Part shown: positions 37,401 through 52,400 of the stretch, piece after piece
How positions within the stretch are numbered: the stretch's first letter is position 1
Layout: each line of letters starts with the position of its first letter
Assembly: GCA_902728285.1 (NCBI GenBank)
Contig: CACVBU010001102.1
Location: 124,001 to 188,000 of the forward strand
DNA from: Clytia hemisphaerica
Lineage: Eukaryota; Cnidaria; Hydrozoa; Leptothecata; Clytiidae
Direction: 5' to 3'
DNA: 64,000 nucleotides
The notes under the pieces: model-generated
What the model was told of the DNA's origin: nothing
Databases searched by the model: none
Seen by the model: the letters and a program-made list of their open reading frames with translations, nothing else
Program-made: the position numbers and the translations under genes

Positions 37401-40400
37401 TCTTGGCTTGTTCAATATAGACGTTTTATTTCATTTGCTGTTAGAGGAAAGCAAACTACATATATTCTCGTCAACGGCCTCCACAAGGGATTGTTTTGAG
37501 AATCTCACCAACGCTATTCGAACAATCTTGATGGAGAAAGATGGAGAATTATTCAATACTGTTAATATGCTTTCAAAGTTTCTTATCCTACACACTGCAG
37601 GTAAGAATTTCATCCTAACGCTAGTGATTTCTAGGTTAGTCTATGACATGGAAATTTCATGCTAGAAAAAACTTCATCATACCATCAAGTAGTTAAATAA
37701 GTTTTTTCGATTTTGTTCTAATCCCGTTTGTTTATCGACGAAACTGTAACGATGCAAAAATATAGAAAGTATGCACTCGAGCTGGCACACAACGTTGTTT
37801 CAACGTTCATCTAACGTTATATGGACGTTTTGAACGTTAGATAAACGTCGAAAAAACGTTGTGTGTCAGCTGGGCTCAAGCACACTCGAGCATCGTACAT
37901 ATCGTACCTATCAAAATAAACTCTATTCTGATTTTAAAAGGTGATCTTGAGACCAACAAAATCAACGAAAAGCTTGGCGCAAAATCACGGAACAGTAGCA
38001 GTAGCTCTAGAAGTAATGAGAAGAATTCGTTCGATGTCAGAGAAATGCTATTCAAAGTACAAGTCCTTGTGGAAATTGTCTGCCAAAATGGTAAGAACAT
38101 TACACCATTGGCAGCTTTTTTGCGAGTTCTTGCAAAAAGCAAATAACCACATAAGTAAATCTGTTTAATTTTGGACCCACAACTCTGTAATCCTTTTTAC
38201 TGAGTTATCGACGGTGAGGTTACTTTTTAATGAAGCAGTCAAAAATGTGAATCTGTTTTCAAATCTTTTTCACAATCTTTTAGAATGCATTAATCTCTTA
38301 AGACGCGTCTACAACGGCTCATTGATCAAACTTATAAACGGGTTAGCATCATGTCTTACTGCCAAGAAATCCAAGCTCAAACCATGGGCTGCAATGTGTT
38401 TGGAAAAGATCTTGTCCAATTTGTTCTTTAAAAAGTTGGGCACCTCATTCCCGCGCAATTCTGATAGTAAGTGATAATCTATCCTTGTTTTCATCATTGT
38501 ATTTAACTTTTTAGTACAGGGAAGTCTCCATAACTCGAACACGCACGGGGAATACAAATTTGTCCGAGTTTAGGTTTATAAGGCATTTTCAACTGGAGGG
38601 ACTATAAAACTTGTTCGAGTTAACTAGTCATTCGAGTTAAATGGCTCGAGTAATGGAGATCCCACTGTACAATTTGGCCATGAAAAGGCGGGACAGAAAT
38701 GTCCTGATAATATTTGCTTAACTTTAATGACCTGATGACCTAGTTCCGTTTTTCAAAAAGTTGTCTATATACCTTATTGGGAATTGATAATCAAATGATA
38801 GAAAAAGAGTTATTATGACTATTTAGTACCCTGTAAGATGAGCGTTTTAACGGATTTTTTATTCAAATGGGACTTTTCCACTTTTTCGAGACTGTACTCC
38901 GCCTATAAAAGGCGGGATGAAGACAAGGTTGTTCAATCAGTCATCAAGCCGAAGATAAAAATGATTTTAGCGGAACTACTATCTATATTATATTTCACCA
39001 CGACGGAATATATTCTATAGTATTTATATACATCTATCTGTATATAATACGAGATTTGTGGTCACTCCTAGAGCGGTGTTTTACAGCCCTAAGCCAGAGG
39101 GCGTATACCAATGGCGGTATAGTATTGAAACGTTTGGTGTATACCAGAGGTTCTGTACAAAGTGGACGGCAGGCGGTATGAATTGATATGCATTTTGAAA
39201 TACTTATTTAATCATTGTCTGTTGTTTTTCAAGGTATTGTCAAGTACAACAAAAGCTTTGGGACCACGTCGATAAGTACCATTAATCATTTTACTGCTAA
39301 TAAAAAAAGACAGATTTACGCTGTATGGTAAGTTACACTCTTTTTATAAGAGCCAGTAAATTTTTGTTGAGGCTCGGCTTTTTTCATCTTGTTTGCTCAG
39401 TTTCTGTCTAGACAGAATAAACATAGATGGTAAACATGAACATTTATTGTTTGAGCATTACCCATCAAAGTTTGAGCTTACACTTCCTCATTCCAATATT
39501 ATAAGGTTGATTCTAAAAAAGCTTATAGAACTCCAGCATTTTTGGACCTACCATTGGAGGTCCTTAAATTTAACCTTCGTTCGTTCGTTCGTCTGTTACC
39601 AGCTTTCTCGGGATTGGCTGATTAGCTTTTTCTGATTTTTGCATAAGGATAGAGGGTAAGGTTCCTTAAAAAAGTGACTTTTTTCGAAAAACTTTTTTGG
39701 CCGGATTTTCGAGAACAATTTTTTTTCGCAAATTTGAGCCAAAAAGTGCCTAAAAAAGGGCTTTTTGTGAAATTGCTTCATTAGTTTTTCCTGATTTTTT
39801 ACACAGTAAAATTGTGAGAAAAAATTAATTCTCATATTTTACTTTTGTATCCGTGCAATTCAAATTAACTCTGAAATCCCTCATTTTTATGGTTATTAAT
39901 TGTGGCGAGTCATTTCATGAAATAATCCCCTCGGAATATCTCCAAAGGTTTTAATTTTAAAATTGTATCTTGCTCATGCAAACTGCAAATTTTCTTTATT
40001 TTCGCAAGATCCAAGTTTTTCACGAACTCGGTCTTAAAAACTAGATTTAGTCCATCTCTAGCTGAACCAAAAGAAATGTGATATCTTTGATAAGCAGAAA
40101 ACAGTTCGGCAACGGCAACTCTTCAATCGAGACTATTCTCTCGCCTCTTCGCTTTGCGCTGTATAGTTTGTTTTGAGTGACCGAATTGCCGGCGCCGAAC
40201 TATGGTTCTACCGTGGTCTACTTTTATAAAGATGGCGCATTGTTTTGCTCAACTGTCGTTGCTTGTGAATAACAGAGTAGCTCTACCTAGTAAGATATAA
40301 GATATCTGTGGATTGATCAGTTTAAACAGTTTAACTAACGCATTCTTAGTGATGACAATGGTAATTGTATGATTGGCAGTTGGTTAAATCTGAGATCGAT

Positions 40401-43400
40401 TACAATAGAATCGATGACGTCATCGCATGCGCAGTGTTCTCTGCATGTTCGAGGGATCATCCGGAAAGTAGAATTCAGCGTAAGTGTGTTACAATTAATT
40501 TTTTCAGCTTTTAACATTCAATCTTGATGGCTTGTGACTCATCGATTCATCGAGTCACCTGAGGAAATTGCCGTTCTAGCTTTTTAAAATGAATTTAATT
40601 TAATAGATCTCCTTGCGCTCGATCGTCAAAGGGCGACATTCTTTTCGAATTCGAGAAAGAGTTCAAATTAGCTTATACATCTCTTTCTCACTCAAGAATC
40701 TGTGCAATTCGTTTTAAGGCTCAGATATGCTAAGCAAGACCTAAAATTCCTGCTTTTAATTTTCTCTTTTTCTTTTAGCCTTCTAGCAAATACCTGACAA
40801 TACTAACAAACGAAACACTATACGTTATCGAAATCACTCTTCAAGGTAAATAATTCCTCTCTGTTTTCCCTTATTTCGACCTTTGTTTGCCACTCTAATA
40901 GAGATGAAGCCATTTACCTTATCGGCCAAAACTTAGTCGGCCTTAATTTTAGTCGGCCTTAATTATTAGTCGGCCCTAATTTTAGTCACCTCGTCAAAAT
41001 TTAGTCACTAAGGGCAGACTAATAATTAAATTTTGGCCATTTCTAAATTTTTAGTAGGCCCAAATTTTTAGTCAGCCCTGATTTTAGTCACCAAGCCAAA
41101 ATTTAGTCACTTAAGGCCGACTAATTTTTGGCCGGTAAGGTATTTTCAGTCTTTAACGCGTGACCCGCGTGCTTTTCACACAAACGCCAGATTGAAAATG
41201 AAAACCTTTTTCGGAAAATGTACAGCATAAAAACAAATAAAGCGCTAAATCCAATTCGTCCCCAAAAATTCAGCGCAAATTTTAAGGTGTCCTTTTTTCT
41301 TGCTTGCGAAAGGTTAGAGATTCACCTTTAGCCTTCGGCTTGAAATTCAATTAGAAAATAACACACATACAGAAACTGAAAACTCGTTACTGATTCTGCT
41401 TTGTCAGCATTAAGAGGCGCACCTTCTTGGTATATGAGCAAAATGTTATTTATTTTCAGAAATACGACATGTCAAGACTTTGGACATGAACGAAGAAAAT
41501 ATCACATGCTTCAGCTGGCCTCTGGTTACAAGACCTTCAGAATATGTCATTGATAATCTACTAATTGTTGGAACACATACGGGACATGTGTATGCGGTCG
41601 AGATTACCACCATTGAGCGCGATCTAGAAGATATTGATGTTGATGATGACGAAAATGGAGATCAGTGCAGTGAAATGAATGCCGGATTCCGATTCGACAG
41701 AAGATGCGTGATTTTCAAAGCTAATGGTATGTTTGATCAACCCCTCGAGCTTTTTTAAATTTTTATATGGGAGCATCTTGAGCACAGACATCTTATATGA
41801 AACACTTGATAGAGCCTCTTCTCACCTAGCTGAGGCAAAATAATGCCTCATCTTAAATAAGTAGACCATAGTTTGGTGCCGACGATTCGCTCGTCTCCTC
41901 GTTTCATGTCATGCAGGTTTTTTGACTGATTGATCGAATTGCCGGTACCGAACTGTAGTGAACTACTATGGTCTACTCAGCAAGGATGGTGCGTTATGTG
42001 CTTCAACTGCAATGGCTTGGGAAATAAAGAATAGCTCTATCTAGTGTGCGATATGAGATATTTGTATTCTTGAGAGGCCTAAAAGGCCAACCCATACTCA
42101 CCCCCCCCCCTCATCCTTTTTTTGGATTAGTAAGTATTATGGGTAATCTGGACCACTACGCGCTAATGACGACTTACAATTGGTCCAAAGTTTGAAAAAA
42201 TATTTGAAGATTTTTGCGTCCAGCCAACTGGAAATCCTTACTAGAGCGCAACCAGTCCTGATTACCCATGATTCATTTCGAATGTGAAATGGCCTACAAG
42301 TGTTCAATGCAAGTGACGTGTACCTCTTTTCAGATGAAGTGACATCACTGACGTGTCTTCAACATTTCGATGACGGTCTGTTCCAAGTGAGTGAGTCAAA
42401 TGAAGTCATTATTGCCGGTTACCGATCAGGAGTGCTGTGCGCGTGCGCGTCCAACTCCAAATCGAATTGCGGTGAACCGACAGTCCATGAAGTTGAGAAA
42501 CAAGCGTATAGAGTAAGTTCCATTTAATTCTTCGTCAGAGAAAGTCATGGGACGCATTTTTTAACAAAGAAGACGTTATAATTTTACATTGGATTTAACT
42601 TACTGCCAGTTTTGTTTACTAAAAACGAGTCATGGAAATTTCGAGCTGTAGAGACTGGTTTATAATGTAAGGCATTGTTAACTAAAGGTACCAGCGAAAT
42701 TGTTCGGTTTATAGAGGTTCGAGTTATGGAGACTCGACTGATCTTAGCTAGTTGGCCACGTAAGAACCCTTTGGACCTTATCCTTTAAATAGTTAGTTTT
42801 CTGAAATATTGTGTTTCTATTTTTCTTTAGAGCATGATAATGGACATTCAATATTGTGGTGATGGGAGTTTGTTTGCCACTTTAGCCTCCCATCCGATCG
42901 TAAAGGTAACTAAGAAATTTGACTCATTTTGCTATCGATTAGTATGTCGAGCTACTTACGCCGTTACTGCCGATGCAATAACTTTTTTGATAGAAATTAT
43001 TGCTTGCTCTTACATTTCCGAAATATACGTTAAATTCTAAGTCGACTGTTATACAAGTTAAAGCGTTTGAATTAAACTCAAGTAATAGGAACCTCTGAAA
43101 TTGTATCGTCTCTCCACATGATTTCAAATGTCCAGCACCCATACAGAAAATACGATACTTTTTCAGAATCTAAATGCCTCATAACCCTGTGTCCACTCTA
43201 GGACTTTTGATTTGAAATAAAAAAATACGTTACAATACGTATCAGAGAAAATTAGCCCTAATTCGATACTAAGCGATAATTTTATTCTCAGATTTGGCGA
43301 TTATCAGAGGACAAGCTGGATATGATATGTTGCTGCGAGATGGATTCTCAACTACCATCTGTGATGTCATGGAGCTCAAAACAAAATACTGAAGGTTATG

Positions 43401-46400
43401 AAATATCCATGTAAGAATTCAAAGTTTTCTTTCAATCCAGGACTCGCTCACCTAAACTTCATCGGTTGTAGATACAGTTGACGCTCTCTAATTCGACGTT
43501 CTATTATTTGATACGCTCCATTATTCGAAAAGCCGATTCCCCTTGAAATTCGAATTAGAGAGCGTCAACTTTATAACATTTAACAAATCACGCACATCAC
43601 ATTGTGTTTACGCTCACGTCACCCTCAAGGTTTTTTTTAACCTTGGATTTTTCTTCTTAATTTTTGTCAATTTATTAAGACTGCGTTATATCTCTTGAGG
43701 GAAGAAAATAAGTCTGAAAAACTCTAGCCTGGAGGATATTTACTGTCAATGCTTCAAGGATTTTAGTCAGGTTACCCACATTTTTATAGGACTCATTAAG
43801 ATTACGTCATGATAAGCTCATTCTCTTAATTTACACTCTAAGCTTTACTAGTTAGGGTTAAGATCATAAGTGTGTTATTGTTTCAAAACAAAGGCGGTGA
43901 TGTAATGTAAGACTCCGCGATGGGGTTTAAGGTTTATAATTTGATCAATTCTTTTTCTTTCTATTGTTAGTGGTTATCACACGGGAGCGATTCGTATTTG
44001 GGAATTCCACTCAACAGATGACTTTCAAGAAGAACCTACAATCAAATATGGCAATCACCAGAAGCCTGTCAAACAGATCTGTTATAATAAAGATGGTTCC
44101 ATTCTTGCTTCATCCTGTTCGGAGAAAATTGTCATAAAACACTGTCGAGAAAACGTAAGCATTTGTTGTAACAACTTAAATACGGAACAAATTGTCATAA
44201 AACATTATCGAGAAAATATAAGATTTGACTCAACAAGCTATTGTTTTTAACAACTTTATACATTTTTTTTATAAGAACCAGTACATTTTTGTTGAGGCTC
44301 GGCTATTCTTTTTTTTTACACTCGAATTGTTATTATCCTGTTCTAATTTTAGGGCACATTTGGAATATTTATGGCTTGTCACCCTATTTTTATCTTTTTT
44401 AACCTTAATTTGCCCAAAATTCAGTCATTAAAGGCTGAGGCTTGTTCTTAAATTGTTCTCTTTTTTTACAATTTATGAGACTCATTGTTCTGATAAAAAA
44501 ACGTGTTACAGAGAATCTGATCTACCGCGATCGGGCGGATACTCAGCGAGAAGAATTTTTTCTAATCCCTTTATAATCCCTTTATAGTTGGAATAGTTAG
44601 CTCTTTGATTAGTCAAAAACTTTATATACAGGCTAGTAAGGACTTGGGATTTGGAATTATTTTTTTAAACCCCTTTGACCTTAAAAGTAGAAATTTTCTA
44701 AATTACTCTTGATGGTGGACAGTGGCTTTTTTAATGATGTGCTAGCTGAACTGACTTCCGGCGCATTTTAAGCCTCATTTTTTTTCGATTAATTTTCTTT
44801 GAGGCGCAATTTTTTTCCTTTTGCTATCTAGATGTTTGAAGAAGAAGCGATTGACGAAATCAAAGAATCTCAATTTTCTGAATGTCTGATATGGTTGGAT
44901 CAATTCAATCTTTCTTATGTTGACACCACAAAAAAGGTTTGCACCCAATTAAATTTGTAACAAAAACGTTCTAGTATAGTAAGTAAGTCACCCTGCGACC
45001 GCAGTCCTACTTTTCATAGCTAACTGTCCACTCTTTCTTGCTGGATTGCTCTACTTACCCTTGATCCTTCTCTTGATTGCTAAAAATCAAATAGGGAGAC
45101 ATCAAGTACCATTTTTATACTAAGTTCGAAGTCTTTATACAACCTTGCCCATCGTATCCGGATGCTCTACCATTACACTACGGTCGCTTTCTTTATCTAT
45201 ATATTAGTGAGGTTAAGTAAATCGGTATAGTCATGACGACGGACGAAAATGTAACAGGCTAGTGCGTTTCAACCAATCAAATTTTCTATTTTCACTAGCC
45301 TGTTATATTTTTCGTCCGTCGTCGCGATTATGCCGGTATACTTAACCTCACTATTAATAGCCGTAGTCTGTACGTCTGTTTGTTTTCTGTCTGTTGTCTG
45401 TGTGTCACTTTTTTTTCTCGCAAGCAATGTTTTTGATTGACAGATCGGATAGAGCCTGGCTTAGACTTAATTCAGCCTTTGTTTTGAAATTTAAGGCCAA
45501 TCTACATTTAGTTTAATTTCTGCCCAGGTTTTCCCGACTCTGTTGTTCTCTTTTCTTTTGTTTTATATGTTTTCGAATGTATTTAACGATCGTATCCATC
45601 AATGACATTCGAATTCTTTTCAAAACAAAGCAAGTTCCTTTTATAGAAAAGCACATTTCAAATGTAAAACAAAACAAAACATAAAAATCAAAAAATTTTT
45701 CGACAACAACAGTCTTCAAAGGGCGATAAAAAGCAAATGGAGAATGTGAGAATTAGTCCACCTTCTTTCTTTACATAAAAACATTCAAGTCGTCGTTAAA
45801 AAGTGTGTGCGTCATTTTACATATTTAATTCGTAAGCAATTTAGAATACACGGGTTTCGAATTAAATCTGGCGCGAGAGAAAAAATCAAGTAAATAAAAG
45901 GAGCGATAAGGGGAAATGCCTTATAAAAGGTTGATAGATTTCCTTTCTTCTCTTTTGAAAGCCAGGTGTTCATTCAAAAGATGTTTTTCTATTTTAAATT
46001 CAATAAAAGAAATATGATTAAACGATTGACTTTTTATTTTAATGTTTTTTGTTTTCATAATGACCCATAAAGTCTGTCAAAATGGAAAAATGAGCTAAAA
46101 TTGCTTGATACACGGCCAATTTTCGTTCTGTTTACTTGATATTTTTCGTGCAAATTTACATGGGATCAAAGCTAAAGCTAAGCAAAAATTTAATTCGAAA
46201 CCCGTGTATTGTCTTATTATTTTTTTTTATCTGAAAAAAAATAAAGAGCGGCTCTCCCTTTTTTTCCTGAAGAATTGTCATTTATTTCACTCCTCTACCA
46301 TTACATACAATTTTTTCAAATTATCGAGAATAGAACGGCGTATTTAACGCGAGCGAAGTGACAAATAACCTAGACGGCCGACGGGGACGTCCACTGGAGT

Positions 46401-49400
46401 TTAAAAAATGGACCCTGTCAGACATGAATTATATCTGGTATCTGGTAAATTTTGGACCCTGTCAGAAAGAAAAATATAAAAAAAAATCCGATTTTCACCC
46501 TGAAAGTGGCCAAAATGACTAAAAGTTCACGCAAAGTTGAAAAATTTGAAAAAATCCACCCTGAAAATTGAATTTCCAAAAGATGACCCTGTCAGATAAA
46601 AATCTTGAAAATTAGTAAATTTAAGATCCTGTCAGATATCTTCAGAACCTAAAAAAGAGACCCTTACCAGCGGCACCTCCTCGTACCCAATTTTGCCTAA
46701 GTGCAAACTGCGGGGACACTACACAATTCAAATATGGTTAAGAGATGAGACACCCGTTGGAGGGCTAGAGTCATACTTTGAAGAGATTCCTTTTTTTAAT
46801 TTTTGATCGTGCTTTTAAGCCAGCTTCAACATCCAAAGGACTTTTAGTGTGTTCAGCTACAGCTTAACCGGCGTGCGACGCCGGGTACCGGCTAGTTACT
46901 ATATAATACTTATATATAGTTCATACATCTCTATATTGTGATAAATATTAAATCTAGACGAGTTAACATGATAAACAGATACAGATAATTTCTTTTAAAC
47001 AGGTCTATTTGGGACATAGTACTGAAATTATTTTTCCAAAATCCTAAAGCTATGGTTGACTTAAACTTCTTTGAAGTAGGTAATGTTAAAATCCTTAAGA
47101 TTTTAATTGTATCCTGTTCAGTTTTTAGAATTTAACTGAAATTCTTACCATTAGATAGAAAATACATACTTTTGGGGTACAAAAATTTGTTGTTCTAAAG
47201 ATATGACCAATTAAAGAGAATGTGTCATAAAGGGTGTCCATTTCCATCTCTTATAAGAGCTTATGAAAAATCCCGCGGTAATTTTCGCCAAAGTCCTCGT
47301 GGTCCTACCCATGGTGAATCACATACTTTAATTGGTCATTTGTTCAATTTATTGGCGTAAGAACACTATAATAATAGCAGTTTTTTTTTTATATTCATGT
47401 TAAAATAATATTCTAGCGCCAACAGAATGATGACCTACTAACCAAAAAAACAAGAAGTCTCGTACGGTGCCTTTTATTTAGGTCCAATGAAAATGCTCTT
47501 AACGATTCAACATGTTTTTATGAGCATTTCCTGTACATAAAAGAATTTAAACTGTTTTTAGCTCATTTAGCAAATTCTGAAGCTGTTTAAATTTCCCTCT
47601 TTTCTACGAAAAGGGACGATTCCTCTCAGTGACGCTGGTAAGGATTACAATAAAAAAACCAATAAAATATCCCATTGGGAATAAATTTCAAGTCTTTGCA
47701 TAAAAAGGTATATTAGAATTCATTTCTGATATATCTATCTGCAATAGTTTTCATTGAAAACAATTTATTTATTTTTTATTTTTGTGAAGTGTTAAGTAAA
47801 CTCCAGAGGCTATAAAAATGGATCTGATGGAAAATCTAGAACCGAGAATGATGAATTTGAAGAAGATGGAGACAGATGCAAGACTTTGCTCTTTAGAAGA
47901 AAAACTGTTTTCAATTCAAGAAGAAATGAAATCATTAAAAATAAAAGAGGGTAAAATGCAAGCTTTTGGCATCATCAACAAAGGTTTTGAGGACTCAAAA
48001 GAAGGAACTACCCAAGGAAAATATGAACAAAAGAAGAGTGAAGAAGAAAGAAGAAATAACGTCGAAAACAAAATATCCCAGCACGAAAATCAAAGTTACG
48101 CCGAGGGCCTGACCATCCATGGTCTGAGTAGAATTGCCACAGGAGGTCCGGGAACGAGAGTTGTTTGGTCACTTTTGATCGTCACTTCCTTCATCATTGC
48201 CATTATTATTTCAAAAGAACATTGGGATGCTTTCCTCGACCATCATAGTCAAACGAGCACTAAAATTGTCACCCAAAAAGAAATGGTTCTCCCAGCAATA
48301 ACTATTTGCACTTACGAAGAGTTGCTCGTATATCGTCGTCGATTTATTAAAAAGGGACTAGTCGGAAAACGTCCAAAATTGATCAAATTTAGTGCGATGG
48401 ATTGTGCAAAAGATTTGACTAAATGTGGTTATAATGGAACAACCTTCGTTAAAGTGCAAAATGCATCGGCAGATTATGAACATAAATCGCTCCAGAATGA
48501 TCTTGTGGTGTTTGACAATACTACAAATTGCTTTACCATCAGTAGCCAAATACAGAAAGCACCATCTGACGTTCTTACTGCTCGGATTGTCGCTAAGAGA
48601 GTAAGAGGCATCAATGAGTGGAGCGAAATATATATAAACCCCTCTTTGGAAACCTTTCCTCAAGCATCTGCTGCTGTCTACTGGGCCGCTGAAGGCTTCT
48701 ATCATGTCACCGTTGAAAAGAAAATTATAAAAAGACTCGGATTACCGTATACTGATTGCGTTCAAGGATCAGGAACTTATGAACAGAACAAATTCACTGG
48801 GAACTACACCGTTAACAAATGTTTGAAAGGATGCATTTTTGAAGAGGTTCTCATACGTTGTGGCGCTATACCAGTCATGTATAAAAAGCACTTGCGTAAA
48901 CCTGACAAGTTCGACAACAAAACGGGAATTAATGAAACCTTTGCTTCGTCCTGCTTTAATAAAGTCGAAGAGGACAACATCCTGGCCACGAAATGCAACT
49001 CAAGATGCCGCCTGGACCCTTGTCACCAAGAAGAATTTAGATTGATTCTTTCTCAAAATCCGGTCAAAACAGAAAACTTTTTAGAACTTGCATTCACATA
49101 TAAATCATTCTTACTGGAAATTATTGAAGAGATGCCATCTTATCGTTGGCAAGAATTATTTTCGAACTTTGGTGGATGTGTTGGTTTGATGACTGGTGCG
49201 TCGATTCTTTCGATCGTCGAATTATTTATGTTCAGCGGTATAGTTGTCACGAACTTGTATTTCAAAATTAAGAACAAGGTTCAATTAAAAGACTAGATGG
49301 TAGTTTGAAAGGTTTCTAGAGATTTTTTGGCGATCGTTTTTTAATTTTTAATAGATTTAACCGCAAGTTGTCTATAGATATCTAGTCATTTTTTTTGATA

Positions 49401-52400
49401 TCATGAGAATGTACGTACACGTAAAGACTGATTCGGCGAAATCCAGTTCGGCACTATCTTCAACCAAATTTCAAGCAAAATGTATCGGCAGATTATAAAC
49501 ATAGATCGCTCCAGAATGATCTTGTGGTGTTTGACAATACTACAAGTTGCTTTACCATCAGTGGCCAAATACAGAAAGCACCATCTGACGTTCTTACTGC
49601 TCGGATTATCGCTAAGAGAGTAAGATGCAAAACCCAGTTCGGCACTATCTTCAACCAAATTTCAAGCAACTGTCTGTTCCTAAATGACTAATTTTCACTC
49701 ACGAAATGATAACAACAAACAAGAAACTATGCGCAGGTCCAAACGGGAACACTAAAAGGTTTGGAGATGAGCATATTCTTTCTGCCATTTCTTAGAAAAA
49801 TGCATGGCTGATTGTGGGAGAAAATGACGTCACGCGGAATCGGTCTATTGTGTGATTAATGTACTGAACTGAACTGTAATTACATAGCTTTATATTTTAA
49901 AACAATTTTTCAATAAGCACCGAGTTACTTTCAAAAAATTCTTGGATTAAAATCTACTTCTATGCAAGTTCATTCAGAACAGCCGTGGGACTTAAAATTC
50001 AGCTTTGTGACCTTCAAGTGGTTTTTGCTAATAATTATTATGAAATATTTAATCATTTGTCACTTTCCAGATTATTTTTTGCCATAGCCATTTTCCAATT
50101 TACGTGTTTAAAAATCCTTACAGATTTCGTCTTGTAAAAAAATATTTACTTTAGGCGTACAAACTCTCGCGACCAGAAACTTTCGCGATTTTCGCGAATT
50201 TTAGCTCTTTTCGCGAAAGTAAATGTCTTTGAAAAATCTTGAGAGGGTAATTCGCGAAAGTTTATGCTCGCGAAAAAAATCTTAAAAGAAAATTTACTCA
50301 AATTTTCCTCTTGGGTGATAACAAGGATAAGATTTAGTGTAGATATATTGTGCAAAAGTCCATCAATTGTGGATTGAATACATTTAAGCGATCAAAACAC
50401 TGGTTTTTCAACGAAAACGTGAATTTTCTACTAAAAATATACCTCATTCGCCCGCTAGTTTGTAATAAAGTAAGCCCATTAAAGGTTTGACTTTAACTTG
50501 TTCTAGAACATAACAATTGCAGTGGTCGAACTCTATAGTTAGAATTGCATTTTGATTTGGTGTGTTTGAACAAGTTTATCAATTTAACAGTCCATCATAA
50601 CCATCGTTTGTATTAAAATTAATTCCTCTATATTCGAAGCTGTTATTTCTTTTCCAATGTTAAACAGGTATTTATACATAATGCTATAAGATTTGATTTT
50701 GTCTTGTTCTAGAACATAACAATCGCAGTGACGTCACTGCCACCACACGAGAAATTCATCCATGATATTTACAGTGTTATACAAGTGAACAAACAACATG
50801 AAGAAGACGCAACCTACATCGCATCATTTCTCAAAAACTTGGATGCTATCATCGGGAGACAATTTAAATATGAACAGGTACAAGATTTTGTGTTTTTTTT
50901 TGTAAGAACCAGTAAAGGTAGACTCGCCTATCTGCTCTTATTATTTCCACACTTTGAGCCTCGAATTTATCTTATTCCGATGTTTCCTTTTCGGGCAACT
51001 TATGGAATATTCTTACTTTTTTTTCGGCATTTTCAGCCGTCGGACGATTTTATATTTGCCACACACAGTTTTGAAGGGTTTGGTCTGTGGCGTCAACCTT
51101 TTAAATGCTTTATTAGCTTAATTCTCCCGTACTTATTTCAAATTGGCCTTGGAAAAGCCTCTCCCAATACGAATTTAACTGATCCTACATATCCTGAGTG
51201 TAACTATTTTACCCTTTTTACATTTTATAAGAAAACTTTGTTTCTCTCGTTTGTTTTCAGACTATCACAAGTAACAGTACACACTTGGTGTATTCAAATT
51301 ACATGCAATCTCTTTTCAAAATTGCCGTTCTACTCAAAGCTGGTCAACTTGTCAGTCCACCTCTACCCAGTTTTGAATCGACCATTCTCAGTGGTCTAGC
51401 ATTACGTCATCGGACACCGTTCCCAAGAGATTTCGTTGATAGTTTGGAAAATGTTATGCAAAGTAGTAAGGTAATAAAGAATCGTTAATGACATTCTTAC
51501 TTTCATTTTTTCATGACTCTTTCTTTCAGTAATTTTTCGTAAGACTCGGCTCTTCTTATTCCTGATATCTCGTCATCGGTCGCTAAAAGGTTAAATGGGC
51601 ATTGTTTGTTTTTTTTTTTATTGGGTTTAGTCCAGTGAGATTTGTAAAGACCCTGGAAGCAGTTTTCCAATTCCTATAACCAAAATCTTTGAACGGAGTG
51701 TAATGATATAGGTGTAAATGTACCTAATGTAGCGCAGTTTGTGTACATTTTTTTTTTAAACTCCTTTGTGGGTACCACTTTCAACTGAATAAACTCTAAT
51801 CAAAGATGGCGAGTATACCTTAGGCCAGGGTTTATAAAGGTCAATGGTTTAGACTTCTAATGTGGAAACCTCAGTCTTAATTATTTACCATGGCTATAGT
51901 TCGCGTCTCAATTCAGTCATGACTTTAAGTTTTAATCTATCCAGGACAACTCTTACTGGACTTTACAACAAGACCAGCAAATCATTTCATGGTATAATAG
52001 TAACCCAAAAGACTGGGAACCAAAGATTTCTCAATCCATCTACGCTTGGGGATCCGGTTGTCACGGCCAGCTTGCAGAACTAAAGTTAGGTAGGCTAGAA
52101 CCTGACCTCGTGACCACGATAACGTCTGTCAGATCTATAGTCTGTGGGCAAAACTGTACGTTTATTCTTCAAACAAATGGGACGGTAAAGGCATGTGGTG
52201 AAGGTAGTTATGGGAGACTGGGCCAAGGGACGTCTGACGATGAACCAACACCAACAACTATCGCTGAACTGCAAGGTATGTATGTATCCATGATAGGATC
52301 GTTTTGCGTAACTTCTGCTTCCCTGATGAAATCGGGATATTCCTTTCTTGGGAACTAATTTTCTTGTTTTGATGTCAATTGCCATAACTAGGTCTCGCGA

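Noticed and set aside
45150-45187. A functional tRNA gene
   Set aside because: A-box-like sequence is present but the 3' acceptor strand and a proper T arm at the right distance are missing.
50878-51260. 223-codon frame 50728-51399 as a single protein
   Set aside because: It reads through the intron between two HERC1 exons; only the first part is coding and the downstream exon is in another frame.
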